From Pseudomonadota bacterium (GTDB lineage Bacteria; Pseudomonadota; Alphaproteobacteria; Rhizobiales; Xanthobacteraceae), in NCBI GenBank assembly GCA_021779635.1, contig JAJYAH010000575.1:1-5075 (forward strand): 5,075 bases of DNA, read 5' to 3'. How positions within the stretch are numbered: the stretch's first letter is position 1; every line of letters starts with the position of its first letter. A program made the position numbers and the translations under genes. This document shows positions 1-5,075 of the stretch, piece by piece. The notes below the pieces were generated by a model, which was given only the letters and a program-made list of their open reading frames with translations, made no database searches and had not been told where the DNA came from.

Positions 1-889
1 CCCCGGGCTCTCGCTGATGATCGAGGCAATCGGGCTCGCAACCGCCGCCGAGATCCCGATTGTGGTTATTGACGTGATGCGTGGCGGTCCGTCGACCGGT
101 ATCCCCACCAAATCCGAGCAAGCCGATCTGAATATCGCCATCTACGGCTTGCACGGCGATGCACCTCATCTCGTACTGGCGCCGCAATCGGTCAGCGACT
201 GTCTGTTCACGACACAATGGGCCACCTATCTCGCGGAGACGTTGCAGACACCGGCGATCATCCTGTCAGACCAGTTCATGGGACAGGCGCGGGCCGCCAT
301 CGAGCGCCCCGCTGATGTTGCGTTTATCGGTGCGCGGACCACCGCAGCCAATATAGCCGGCACCTACAAGCGCTATGCGATCGCGTCTGGCGGTGTTTCG
401 GCGATGGCAATTCCAGGAATTCCGGGCGGTCAATACACCGCCGACGGTCTTACTCATTCCGAGTCCGGCATTCCAACCAGCGGGGCTGGCGACCATCTGG
501 CTCAGCTGGACAAGCGGCGCGACAAGCTCGATCACTTCAACTTTGGGGACCATTGGGCGAGCGTCGAGGGAACTGGCGATCTCGCACTCATCACCTGGGG
601 GTCACTCACCGGTGCCGCGCGCGAGGCGGCTGGACGCGCGGCCGCCGACGGGTGCGATGTCCGGCTGATCGCTCCACGCTTGCTGGCACCGGTGCAGCCG
701 GCGCGGATGGCGGCTACCCTTGAAGGTGTCAAAAGGATCCTGGTCGTCGAACAGACGCACAGCGGCCAATTCCTGCGATATTTGCGCGCCCATTACGACT
801 TGCCGGCGCCGGCCCGCGCGTTCTACCGGCCCGGACCGCTGCCGATTACAGCCGGTGAAATTCATCGCGCCATCATGGATTGGAGATGA
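1..889 (+). CDS. korA: 2-oxoacid:ferredoxin oxidoreductase, alpha subunit (KorA), C-terminal part, 5'-truncated by window edge
   Basis: This subunit, together with KorB, oxidatively decarboxylates a 2-oxoacid (probably 2-oxoglutarate) with CoA to the acyl-CoA and reduces ferredoxin; it acts in the cytoplasm. The frame is open from base 2, so the ATG at 17 is internal and the true start is upstream. Numbering from the first full codon (Pro1), the visible part holds the family block RGGPSTGIPTKSEQ (about residues 27-40), the LAPQSVSDC and SDQFMG segments, and the block MAIPGIPGGQYTADGLTH (about 134-151). The second transketolase-like domain follows (GDLALITWGS), and the C-terminal VVEQTHSGQFLRYLR signature is present. 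The gene ends in TGA at 887-889, immediately before korB. Proteobacterial KorA usually carries a fused gamma domain at its N-terminus, which would be outside the window. The family call is firm; the substrate is inferred from the two-subunit type and not proven here. Confidence 0.95.
   Translation, partial: PGLSLMIEAIGLATAAEIPIVVIDVMRGGPSTGIPTKSEQADLNIAIYGLHGDAPHLVLAPQSVSDCLFTTQWATYLAETLQTPAIILSDQFMGQARAAIERPADVAFIGARTTAANIAGTYKRYAIASGGVSAMAIPGIPGGQYTADGLTHSESGIPTSGAGDHLAQLDKRRDKLDHFNFGDHWASVEGTGDLALITWGSLTGAAREAAGRAAADGCDVRLIAPRLLAPVQPARMAATLEGVKRILVVEQTHSGQFLRYLRAHYDLPAPARAFYRPGPLPITAGEIHRAIMDWR
882..885 (+). promoter_or_regulatory. ribosome binding site of korB
   Basis: GGAG lies inside the last codons of korA, followed by three tandem ATGs at 886, 889 and 892. 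Spacing is 0, 3 and 6 nt respectively, which favours 892 as the start. Its position within korA implies that korB translation is coupled to korA. Confidence 0.6.
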
Positions 890-891
890 TG

Positions 892-1728
892 ATGTCAAGC
901 GTCACCACGCGCCTTGCCTGCAAGCCGGCGGATTACAAATCGGATCTGAAAGCCATCTGGTGCCCCGGTTGCGGCGACTATCACGTGCTCATGTCGTTCA
1001 CGCGCGCGTTTGCACAATTGGGACTGCCGCCTGAAATGATCGCGGTCATCTCCGGCATCGGCTGTTCCTCGCGTATTCCCGCTTATACGAACTGCTACGG
1101 CTTCCACGGCGTGCATGGCCGCTCGCTGGCCCTCGCCGCCGGATTGAAAGTGACGCGGCCCGATCTCACCGTCGTGGTAGCGAGCGGCGATGGTGACGGG
1201 TATTCAATCGGCGGCAATCACTTTCTCCATGCATGCCGCAGGAACATCGACATGACGTATGTGGTGATGGACAATCGCATTTACGGAATGACCAAGGGCC
1301 AGCCCTCCCCGACCACCGAGCCGGAATTCGACACCGCGTTGACTCCGGGCGGCACCGGCGTTGCACCTTTTCACCCGCTCGTCGTCGCGCTCGCTTCAGG
1401 AGCGAACTTTATCGCCCGCTGCTTCTCCGGAGAACCGAATGAAACCGCCAACGTTCTAGTTGAAGCCATCAGGCATCCGGGATTTTCCTTCGTGGAAATC
1501 CTCAGCCCTTGCGTAACGTTTCGCCCAGATGAAAAAGATTGGAAGGATCTGGTGCGCCCCGCGCCAGTCGCCACGACCGACGATCAGGGCAAGGCTGCGC
1601 GTCGGCTCATGACCGACGACGGTTTCAATCTTGGAATCCTCTACCGCGGCAACCGCACGCCTTTTCGGCCCGCGCTGGGAACCAGCAACGTTGATATTTT
1701 GGAGCTTGAGAGGAATTTCGAGCTATGA
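892..1728 (+). CDS. korB: 2-oxoacid:ferredoxin oxidoreductase, beta subunit (KorB)
   Basis: KorB is the thiamine-diphosphate and [4Fe-4S] subunit that carries out catalysis and passes electrons to ferredoxin. The protein is 278 residues, a normal length for the family. It shows WCPGCGDY (Cys24, Cys27), GIGCSSR (Cys58) and SPCVTF (Cys207), which match the four cluster-binding cysteines known from this family. The ThDP/Mg motif is GDGD at 99-102 with the matching Asn at 128 (DNRIYGMTKGQPSPT follows). The C-terminal part fits the PFO-beta C-terminal domain. Three ATGs lie in tandem at 886, 889 and 892, after a TTG at 880. I chose 892 because GGAG at 882-885 then has a 6-nt spacer; 889 is possible, and 886 would overlap the korA stop. 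The next gene overlaps the korB stop by 4 bp. All key residues are present, so the enzyme should be active. Cys10, Cys68, Cys115 and Cys177 are additional. Confidence 0.95.
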   Translation: MSSVTTRLACKPADYKSDLKAIWCPGCGDYHVLMSFTRAFAQLGLPPEMIAVISGIGCSSRIPAYTNCYGFHGVHGRSLALAAGLKVTRPDLTVVVASGDGDGYSIGGNHFLHACRRNIDMTYVVMDNRIYGMTKGQPSPTTEPEFDTALTPGGTGVAPFHPLVVALASGANFIARCFSGEPNETANVLVEAIRHPGFSFVEILSPCVTFRPDEKDWKDLVRPAPVATTDDQGKAARRLMTDDGFNLGILYRGNRTPFRPALGTSNVDILELERNFEL

Positions 1729-2255
1729 GCACGTCATCGTACAATCCCAAAATCTCCGACCTGAATGATCTGCTGGCGGTCGCTTATCAGATCGAGAGCG
1801 ACGCAGCCGATCGTTACCACCTGCTGGCCGAGCAGATGGAGACCCACAATAATCTGGAATTGGTGAAGATCTTCCGCGATCTCGCGCGCGCGGAAAACAT
1901 TCATGGCGAGGAGATCCAGCGTCTGGCGGGCGATTTCGACGTCGTCTATCGCGCACGCCAGATAGCCCGATTTGAGCGGACGGAAAGCCCGGAAGAGGCC
2001 GCGCTCGATTCGGCGCACTACCTGATGACACCCTGGCATGCCTTGCAGCTCTCGCTCGCCGGAGAAAAACGCGCCTTGGCGTATTTTGAGCGCATCGTGG
2101 AGACGGCGACAGATCCGAAGGTCAAGGCGATGGCAGCGGAGCTCGTGGAAGAAGAGGCCGAGCATGTCAATCTGGTGAATCGGCTGCTGCTCCGTTATCC
2201 GCGCCCGGACGATTCGTGGGCCGAAGACTCGGATCCGCCGGTAGCCCTGGAGTGA
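1725..2255 (+). CDS. Rubrerythrin/ferritin-like diiron protein
   Basis: This is a 176-residue, strongly helical, acidic soluble protein of the ferritin-like superfamily. Such proteins bind a carboxylate-bridged diiron centre and act as peroxidases or in iron storage. The four-helix pattern carries the expected ligands: Glu24 in helix 1 (YQIESDAADRYHLLAEQM), ExxH at Glu57-His60 in helix 2 (RAENIHGEE), Glu114 in helix 3 (LAGEKRALAYFE) and ExxH at Glu144-His147 in helix 4 (EEEAEHVNLVNRLL). No rubredoxin-type Cys4 domain follows, and the protein has no cysteine, so it is not a classical two-domain rubrerythrin. The C-terminus is an acidic, proline-containing tail. The ATG overlaps the korB TGA (ATGA, 1725-1728), and GAGG at 1710-1713 is a rather distant Shine-Dalgarno, so coupled translation is likely. 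A role in protecting KorAB from peroxide or supplying it with iron is inference from the operon only. Confidence 0.85.
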   Translation: MSTSSYNPKISDLNDLLAVAYQIESDAADRYHLLAEQMETHNNLELVKIFRDLARAENIHGEEIQRLAGDFDVVYRARQIARFERTESPEEAALDSAHYLMTPWHALQLSLAGEKRALAYFERIVETATDPKVKAMAAELVEEEAEHVNLVNRLLLRYPRPDDSWAEDSDPPVALE

Positions 2256-2360
2256 ACGACGATTCGTTGCCCGACCGGGTCAGATTGAGTTTCAATAATT
2301 TCCGATTCTCGAGAGCGAGGCTAAAGCCACACGGGTTGCAAATGGCCTGCAGAGGCGACC

Positions 2361-2468
2361 CTACTGCTTGGTCTCCCATTCCCGCCAGTGGGTTGGGTGG
2401 ACCTCTACCGCTTTTTGCCGCGAGGACCGCATAGCCGCTATCTCGCGGAAAGCGGTTCGGGAGAATGA
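2361..2468 (-). pseudogene. Possible 3' remnant of a protein gene, frameshifted
   Basis: Read on the minus strand, the frame ending at a TAG (2361-2363) is open for 35 codons and has a protein-like composition. It reads about FREIAAMRSSRQ and ends VEVHPTHWREWETKQ. Upstream, the minus strand in a different frame reads LTCKRADLIILPNRF. Removing one base in the TTTCC run near 2447-2450 would join these as NRF-REIAAM, so the two look like one reading frame broken by a single-base change. I have an impression of similar tails elsewhere in Bradyrhizobium-type genomes but cannot verify it, and I do not recognise a parent family. The frame also overlaps a strong hairpin, so it may instead be part of a non-coding repeat. 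Confidence 0.35.
2407..2456. repeat. Imperfect inverted repeat (15-bp stem) with nested palindrome
   Basis: ACCGCTTT (2407-2414) pairs with AAAGCGGT (2449-2456), and CCGCGAG (2418-2424) pairs with CTCGCGG (2442-2448). The only interruption is a 3-nt bulge (2415-2417). The 17-nt loop contains a further perfect palindrome, ATAGC-C-GCTAT (2431-2441). No T-run follows on either strand, so this is not a standard terminator. A REP-like element, a structured RNA or a relic of a mobile repeat are all possible. Confidence 0.6.
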
Positions 2469-2640
2469 TCAAATCCGCCCTCTTGCAAGTCAAACGCAGT
2501 AGCAGCGCGAGGCTACCAAGCCTTAACACTGCTTTCCATTTTATACGACAAGGCAATCGCCCCTTAATGCGGGCCGCCTAAAAGGGCATGAGCGGGCCAT
2601 GCGTGAATTGTTCACCGTGGCTCCAAGGCCCGGCCGGCGC

Positions 2641-3012
2641 ATGTCCAACACGCTCTTCGATCGGATCGAACAAAGCCGCGTCTACGATTGGACGATGCGG
2701 CTGCCCATCGTCCTTTACTCCCTATACACGCTCGTCCATGACGTGACGAACTTCGCCAAACAGTTCGCCCAGGACTCCGCGAGCTGGGTCCATGCCGATG
2801 CCGGCGTGATCATCGCAACGCTCGCGCGTGTTTCGCAATGGATGTTCATTGCGCTTATGGCGATGCTTCCGCTCTTCCGTCATCGCCCGATCGTAAAATC
2901 GACCGCCTGGTTGCCGCGGATGGCTGCATTGCTGCTGCGCGAGACACGTAGGATATCGGTCAAGCTGCCTTCGCGTCCGGCTCGGCGGCTGCGCGAGAGA
3001 TTTCGGCTATAA
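2641..3012 (+). CDS. Short membrane protein, possibly a truncated isoprenylcysteine methyltransferase-family N-terminus
   Basis: This is a 123-residue ORF. It has a polar N-terminus (MSNTLFDRIEQSRVYDWTMR), two hydrophobic segments at about residues 20-37 and 54-79, then LPRMAALL followed by a very basic tail (ten Lys/Arg in residues 100-123). The N-terminal style recalls alphaproteobacterial membrane proteins of the isoprenylcysteine carboxyl-methyltransferase family, which continue for another 100 or so residues into the catalytic domain. That domain is absent here, and no other frame downstream clearly restores it, so the ORF may be a truncated relic with a foreign tail. An in-frame ATG at 2599 would add 14 residues; I prefer 2641 because the family-like sequence starts there. 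Neither start has a strong Shine-Dalgarno. The family assignment is from memory of sequence style and is tentative. Confidence 0.5.
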   Translation: MSNTLFDRIEQSRVYDWTMRLPIVLYSLYTLVHDVTNFAKQFAQDSASWVHADAGVIIATLARVSQWMFIALMAMLPLFRHRPIVKSTAWLPRMAALLLRETRRISVKLPSRPARRLRERFRL

Positions 3013-3299
3013 TAAACGATGCGCGACAACATCTTCGCACATTGAATAGACAGAAGGCATTTCAATTCTGTTAATTTGCCTCCGCTCACCTGACGGCTGA
3101 GAGGTCGCAGGACACGCGTCGAGTAACCCCTCTTGGTCAGCGACCGCCAGCGGATAAGAAGTCGCACCATATGAGGATGGCCAATCCGTGCCAGGATTAC
3201 GGCTCTTCGACCACCTCCTCGTTGTTGAGGAATTCAGAGCGTACCGGCGGAGCAGGACCAGGAGCGCTCGAAGTCGTGATGCAAAGGCATGGTAGTGAT
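3013..3299. other. Gene-poor stretch without a supported gene
   Basis: Base composition is somewhat more AT-rich at the left end (3013-3075). A consensus-like TATAAT at 3008-3013 has no matching -35. The best plus-strand frame is 3158-3295 (46 codons including the stop). It reads VPGLRLFDHLLVVEEF and then a basic stretch, but has no ATG start. Minus-strand frames of about 100 codons also exist without recognisable motifs. I annotate no gene here. Confidence 0.5.
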
Positions 3300-3331
3300 G
3301 ACAAACAGACATAGGTTTATCGCTGTTTGTC
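3300..3331. repeat. 9-bp perfect inverted repeat upstream of the two-TM protein gene
   Basis: GACAAACAG (3300-3308) and CTGTTTGTC (3323-3331) are exact complements around a 14-nt spacer. The repeat ends 26 bp before the ATG at 3358. It could be an operator bound by a dimeric regulator or a 5'-leader hairpin. No T-run follows, so it is not a standard terminator. Confidence 0.55.
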
Positions 3332-3346
3332 CACGGAGCGAGTGGT

Positions 3347-3350
3347 AGGG
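3347..3350 (+). promoter_or_regulatory. ribosome binding site deciding the ATG 3358 start
   Basis: AGGG (within GGTAGGG) has a 7-nt spacer to the ATG at 3358. An in-frame TTG at 3352 would be too close to this site, so 3358 is preferred. Confidence 0.5.
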
Positions 3351-3357
3351 TTTGGCC

Positions 3358-3945
3358 ATGCTTGCTTCAGCGCATCTGTCTTGCGTAAATGATCTTTCGG
3401 GTGGCTGGGCGCCCGTCGCTGCGGCCGGCGTGACGGCAATCATCGCGTCGGCCGTGTTGCTCCTCGATTTCCGATCGGCCTCACTCCGCAGGCTTTGGGC
3501 CACAAGTGCCGGCTTTTCCGCCATGATCGCGCTCATTCTGACATGGCAGCAATATAGAAGTAGTTTCTTCCAAGATGAAAACATCGCTTCGCTACACGCC
3601 TTTGGCGCAGAGGCTGACCAACTCCTTCAGGAAGGCCTCTCGGGCGAGCCCGATGCAGATAATCCAGCCTATCGTGCCAAAGCCGACGCGTTTTCTGAAA
3701 GGTTGGAAGGATGGGTCGCCTTCAACATTGGTCCCCACGCGCTGGACATCGTGCAGCACCATGATCCGAAAGACGTCAACGTAGGTGTGGAAACTCCGAT
3801 CGGCAGCGGACGGGAACGGGCTTCATCGGTCACTCATATCGCCCAAGCAAAGGAAAAGATTGCAGCATTGGTTCATGCAGAGGCGTCGGATGCGTGCGTT
3901 AAGCCCACAACGTCCGAACACCCAATGCCCCCGGGCCTGGACTGA
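3358..3945 (+). CDS. Unrecognised protein with two N-terminal membrane segments
   Basis: I do not recognise this 195-residue protein. It has two hydrophobic segments, about residues 17-36 (PVAAAGVTAIIASAVLLL) and 46-64 (LWATSAGFSAMIALILTW), joined by a short basic loop (DFRSASLRR). The positive-inside rule suggests the loop is cytoplasmic and both termini are periplasmic. The remaining roughly 130 residues are soluble, mixed-charge and apparently helical, with His/Asp-rich stretches such as ALDIVQHHDPKDVNV and AKEKIAALVHAEA. The latter region has two cysteines in total with the N-terminus (Cys9 and Cys180). There are no recognisable catalytic motifs. The ATG at 3358 has a good ribosome binding site. 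The gene stands alone: upstream is gene-poor DNA with an inverted repeat, and downstream the next gene points towards it. It may be a stress- or envelope-associated accessory protein, but nothing shows this directly. Confidence 0.65.
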   Translation: MLASAHLSCVNDLSGGWAPVAAAGVTAIIASAVLLLDFRSASLRRLWATSAGFSAMIALILTWQQYRSSFFQDENIASLHAFGAEADQLLQEGLSGEPDADNPAYRAKADAFSERLEGWVAFNIGPHALDIVQHHDPKDVNVGVETPIGSGRERASSVTHIAQAKEKIAALVHAEASDACVKPTTSEHPMPPGLD

Positions 3946-3958
3946 GCGAGACCCTCGC
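3946..3958 (+). terminator. Weak hairpin just after the stop codon
   Basis: GCGAG (3946-3950), ACC loop and CTCGC (3954-3958) begin immediately after the TGA of the preceding gene. The stem is only 5 bp and has no T-run, so termination here is speculative. Confidence 0.2.
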
Positions 3959-4116
3959 AGCCCGACCTTCAAGATGGAACATCTTTCGGAGCAGTGAGAG
4001 CGGTCGTTAAGCGTGGTATTACACAGAAGCCAGCTTGTACCGGATTTCGGTAGTTGATCTTCAAGTCCAGCGTCGATGGGTCCGACGACTCCAGTAGTGA
4101 AAGATCGACGATTGAA

Positions 4117-4320
4117 TCACCGGAACGGTGGCGGCGATCGTACCTCTATTAGTGCATCGTTTCTCAGGACTGCGATGTCGCGTTCGCCCGCCATCACTGC
4201 CCGCAGGATGGAGTTGGTGAGAACGTTGACGTGGGTCGAACTTGCAGGTTCGGGCAGACTATCGACTGTTGCGCGGAGAGCAGATGCCGCCAGATCGATG
4301 ACGTCCGGAGAAAATGGCAT
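4117..4320 (-). CDS. Small conserved-type hypothetical protein (67 aa)
   Basis: This is a 67-residue protein beginning MPFSPDVIDLAASALRATVD and ending in a short basic, proline-rich tail. The middle part (LTNSILRAVMAGERDIAVLRNDAL) predicts as helical. This layout (short helix, SLPEPA linker, then an 'ILRAVMAGERD...L...AL' segment) resembles small alphaproteobacterial hypothetical proteins of unknown function; the resemblance is from memory. The frame is open to an earlier ATG at 4410. I chose the ATG at 4320 because AGAGGA precedes it on the minus strand by about 9 nt, and because the added 30 residues look non-coding. The cytochrome gene upstream on the same strand ends 233 bp away, so separate transcription is likely. 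No function is assigned. Confidence 0.6.
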   Translation of the reverse strand: MPFSPDVIDLAASALRATVDSLPEPASSTHVNVLTNSILRAVMAGERDIAVLRNDALIEVRSPPPFR

Positions 4321-4553
4321 GTGCGAGGGTCCTCTATCGCCGGAATCACGATCCGCGAAGAACGCGATGCTGTCTCGGTACGTTCCGCCAAACTGAGCGA
4401 AGATGCGCAAAGCGCACCTAAGAAATAATTTAGTTTCTAAGTTTGCGAGCGCACATCATCCGGCGTGCCAAATGCCGAGCGCCTCTAGCTCTTCCTGTTC
4501 ACTGTCAAGTGCTTGGGCCCTTGGGCCTGCATCCGAAGATAGGATGGCGCGCG
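4321..4553. other. Intergenic region upstream of the small minus-strand gene
   Basis: This stretch lies between the cytochrome stop and the small gene on the same strand. It holds an AT-rich imperfect inverted repeat (4418-4441) and a small TGCGC-AAA-GCGCA hairpin (4404-4416), both candidates for a promoter or operator region. A TTGACA-like element lies on the minus strand at 4503-4508 without a good -10 box. The 8-bp unit CTTGGGCC is repeated in tandem at 4512-4527. No clear terminator follows the cytochrome gene. Confidence 0.45.
4404..4441. repeat. Paired inverted repeats in an AT-rich promoter-like segment
   Basis: TGCGC (4404-4408) and GCGCA (4412-4416) form a perfect 5-bp stem with an AAA loop. 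Next to it, CTAAGAAA (4418-4425) and TTTCTAAG (4434-4441) pair at 7 of 8 positions around an AT-only-but-one-G loop. The AT-rich block stands out in otherwise GC-rich DNA and lies about 100 bp upstream of the ATG at 4320 on the minus strand. A regulatory role is inferred from position only. Confidence 0.4.
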
Positions 4554-5075
4554 CTAGGGCGACAGCGTCGCGAGATAGGCTGAAATCGCCAGCATGTCCT
4601 CCTGCGAGAGCCTAGCGACAATGGGTTTCATCAGTTCCGCATTGGCGCCCGCACGGGTACCGGCCTTGATGTCATTGAGCTGGCGAAACACGTACATCGG
4701 TGAGCGACCGATGATATGCGGCACCTCTCCGAGCCCTTTAAGGTCTGGTCCGTGGCACGACGCACAGGGCTGCCGGTCGTCGCCGCCTTTCACCAAGGCT
4801 TCACCGCGCGCGACGCTACCGACGGGCACGTTGGCGACAAAGCCGATGCGGGAATCGCGCAAATGGGCGCGCTCCGGCGCCTGCGGCAATTCGATGATGC
4901 GCGCGCCGATCGGCTCGGTGCCCCCGTTCTCAATCGCAAACCGCATGCCGCCAACATGCAGCTCCGTCTTCGGCACGGTGTCGGTTTCCACGACCTTGGT
5001 CCATTTCGGCCTCGGCAACGAGGCATAGTATTTCGCAGCCTCACGCACCTCTTCCTCACTCACTGCCTTTGCGAT
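4554..5075 (-). CDS. c-type cytochrome (c4-like, probably dihaem), C-terminal part, 5' end beyond window
   Basis: This is an exported haem protein that carries electrons in the periplasm; its partner is not evident from the neighbours. The frame is open to the right edge (IAKAVSEEE...), so the GTG at 5063 is internal and the start lies outside. The first visible residues (VSEEEVREAAKYYASL) look like the last helix of a preceding cytochrome domain, which would carry its own CXXCH outside the window. A linker follows (WTKVVETDTVPKT...GGTEPIGARIIELP). The second domain has VPVGSVARGEALV, then the haem site CASCHGPDLKGLG (codons 4766-4752) and a likely axial methionine in LMKPIV. It ends with the typical helix SQEDMLAISAYLATLSP. 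The TAG stop is at 4554-4556. The family call is strong; the dihaem state is inferred because the first haem site is not visible. Confidence 0.9.
   Translation of the reverse strand: MAKAVSEEEVREAAKYYASLPRPKWTKVVETDTVPKTELHVGGMRFAIENGGTEPIGARIIELPQAPERAHLRDSRIGFVANVPVGSVARGEALVKGGDDRQPCASCHGPDLKGLGEVPHIIGRSPMYVFRQLNDIKAGTRAGANAELMKPIVARLSQEDMLAISAYLATLSP

Larger units (their letters stand above)
2256..2598. other. Intergenic region with probable gene relic and hairpin
   Basis: These roughly 340 bases after the diiron gene contain no convincing intact gene. Short inverted repeats follow the stop codon: AACGA/TCGTT at 2255-2268 and ATTGA/TCAAT at 2284-2296. Neither is followed by a T-run, so I do not call a terminator. 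The centre holds a minus-strand coding-like frame and a long hairpin, listed separately. A minus-strand frame also runs from 2556 back into the diiron gene. Its part opposite that gene is a shadow, but its first part may belong to the relic. Confidence 0.6.

Noticed and set aside
2541..2546. TTATAC -10-like box upstream of the membrane ORF
   Set aside because: The only TTAACA-like -35 is 12 bp away, which is too close for a sigma-70 promoter.
2167..2556. 129-codon minus-strand ORF overlapping the 3' end of the diiron gene
   Set aside because: Its 3' portion lies opposite the well-supported diiron gene and is low-complexity. Only its first part may be real, as the upstream half of the frameshifted relic.
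3008..3013. Perfect TATAAT -10-like box
   Set aside because: No -35-like element lies at 16-18 bp upstream, it overlaps an ORF stop codon, and no gene follows within a reasonable distance.
3234..3584. 116-codon minus-strand ORF
   Set aside because: It lies opposite the start of the better supported two-TM gene and has no ribosome binding site or domain pattern.
4038..4052. TACCG-GATTT-CGGTA inverted repeat between the convergent genes
   Set aside because: The 5-bp stem has no T-run on either strand and is too weak to call a bidirectional terminator.
4503..4508. Minus-strand TTGACA -35-like element
   Set aside because: Nothing resembling a -10 box lies at the right distance on the minus strand.
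4512..4527. Tandem 8-bp repeat CTTGGGCC x2, which also forms GGCCC-TT-GGGCC
   Set aside because: It is too short, and the 2-nt loop and missing T-run argue against a terminator; it is probably a chance or slippage duplication.

Overview
The window looks like chromosomal or genomic-island DNA of an alphaproteobacterium, probably from the Bradyrhizobium/Rhodopseudomonas neighbourhood. That placement is an inference from the moderately high GC, the protein styles and the short membrane and hypothetical proteins. No rRNA, tRNA or other marker gene is present to prove it.

Left part (1-2255, + strand): a tight three-gene operon. It begins with the C-terminal portion of KorA, the alpha subunit of a two-subunit 2-oxoacid:ferredoxin oxidoreductase (its 5' end lies outside the window). 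Next comes the complete beta subunit KorB, then a rubrerythrin/ferritin-like diiron protein. korA and korB are essentially contiguous, and korB overlaps the diiron gene by 4 bp (ATGA), so the three are probably co-transcribed and translationally coupled. KorAB would oxidise a 2-oxoacid (probably 2-oxoglutarate) with CoA and give low-potential electrons to ferredoxin. The diiron protein plausibly protects this oxygen-sensitive Fe-S enzyme or stores iron for it (inference).

Middle part (2256-3357): gene-poor, relic-like DNA. It holds a minus-strand reading frame that resembles the broken 3' end of a protein gene, with a long imperfect hairpin inside it. It also holds a short membrane-protein ORF that resembles a truncated N-terminus of the isoprenylcysteine methyltransferase family, and a 9-bp inverted repeat just ahead of the next gene.

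Right part (3358-5075): an unrecognised 195-residue protein with two N-terminal membrane segments (+ strand); a 67-residue conserved-looking small protein (- strand) with a good ribosome binding site; and the C-terminal portion of a c-type cytochrome with a CASCH haem site (- strand), running off the right edge. The two rightmost genes are both on the minus strand, 233 bp apart, and converge on the membrane-protein gene.

I see no CRISPR array, no complete insertion sequence, no RNA gene and no clear rho-independent terminator. I did not find a convincing new biological system. The KorAB-diiron protein module and the relic region are the parts most worth a second look.
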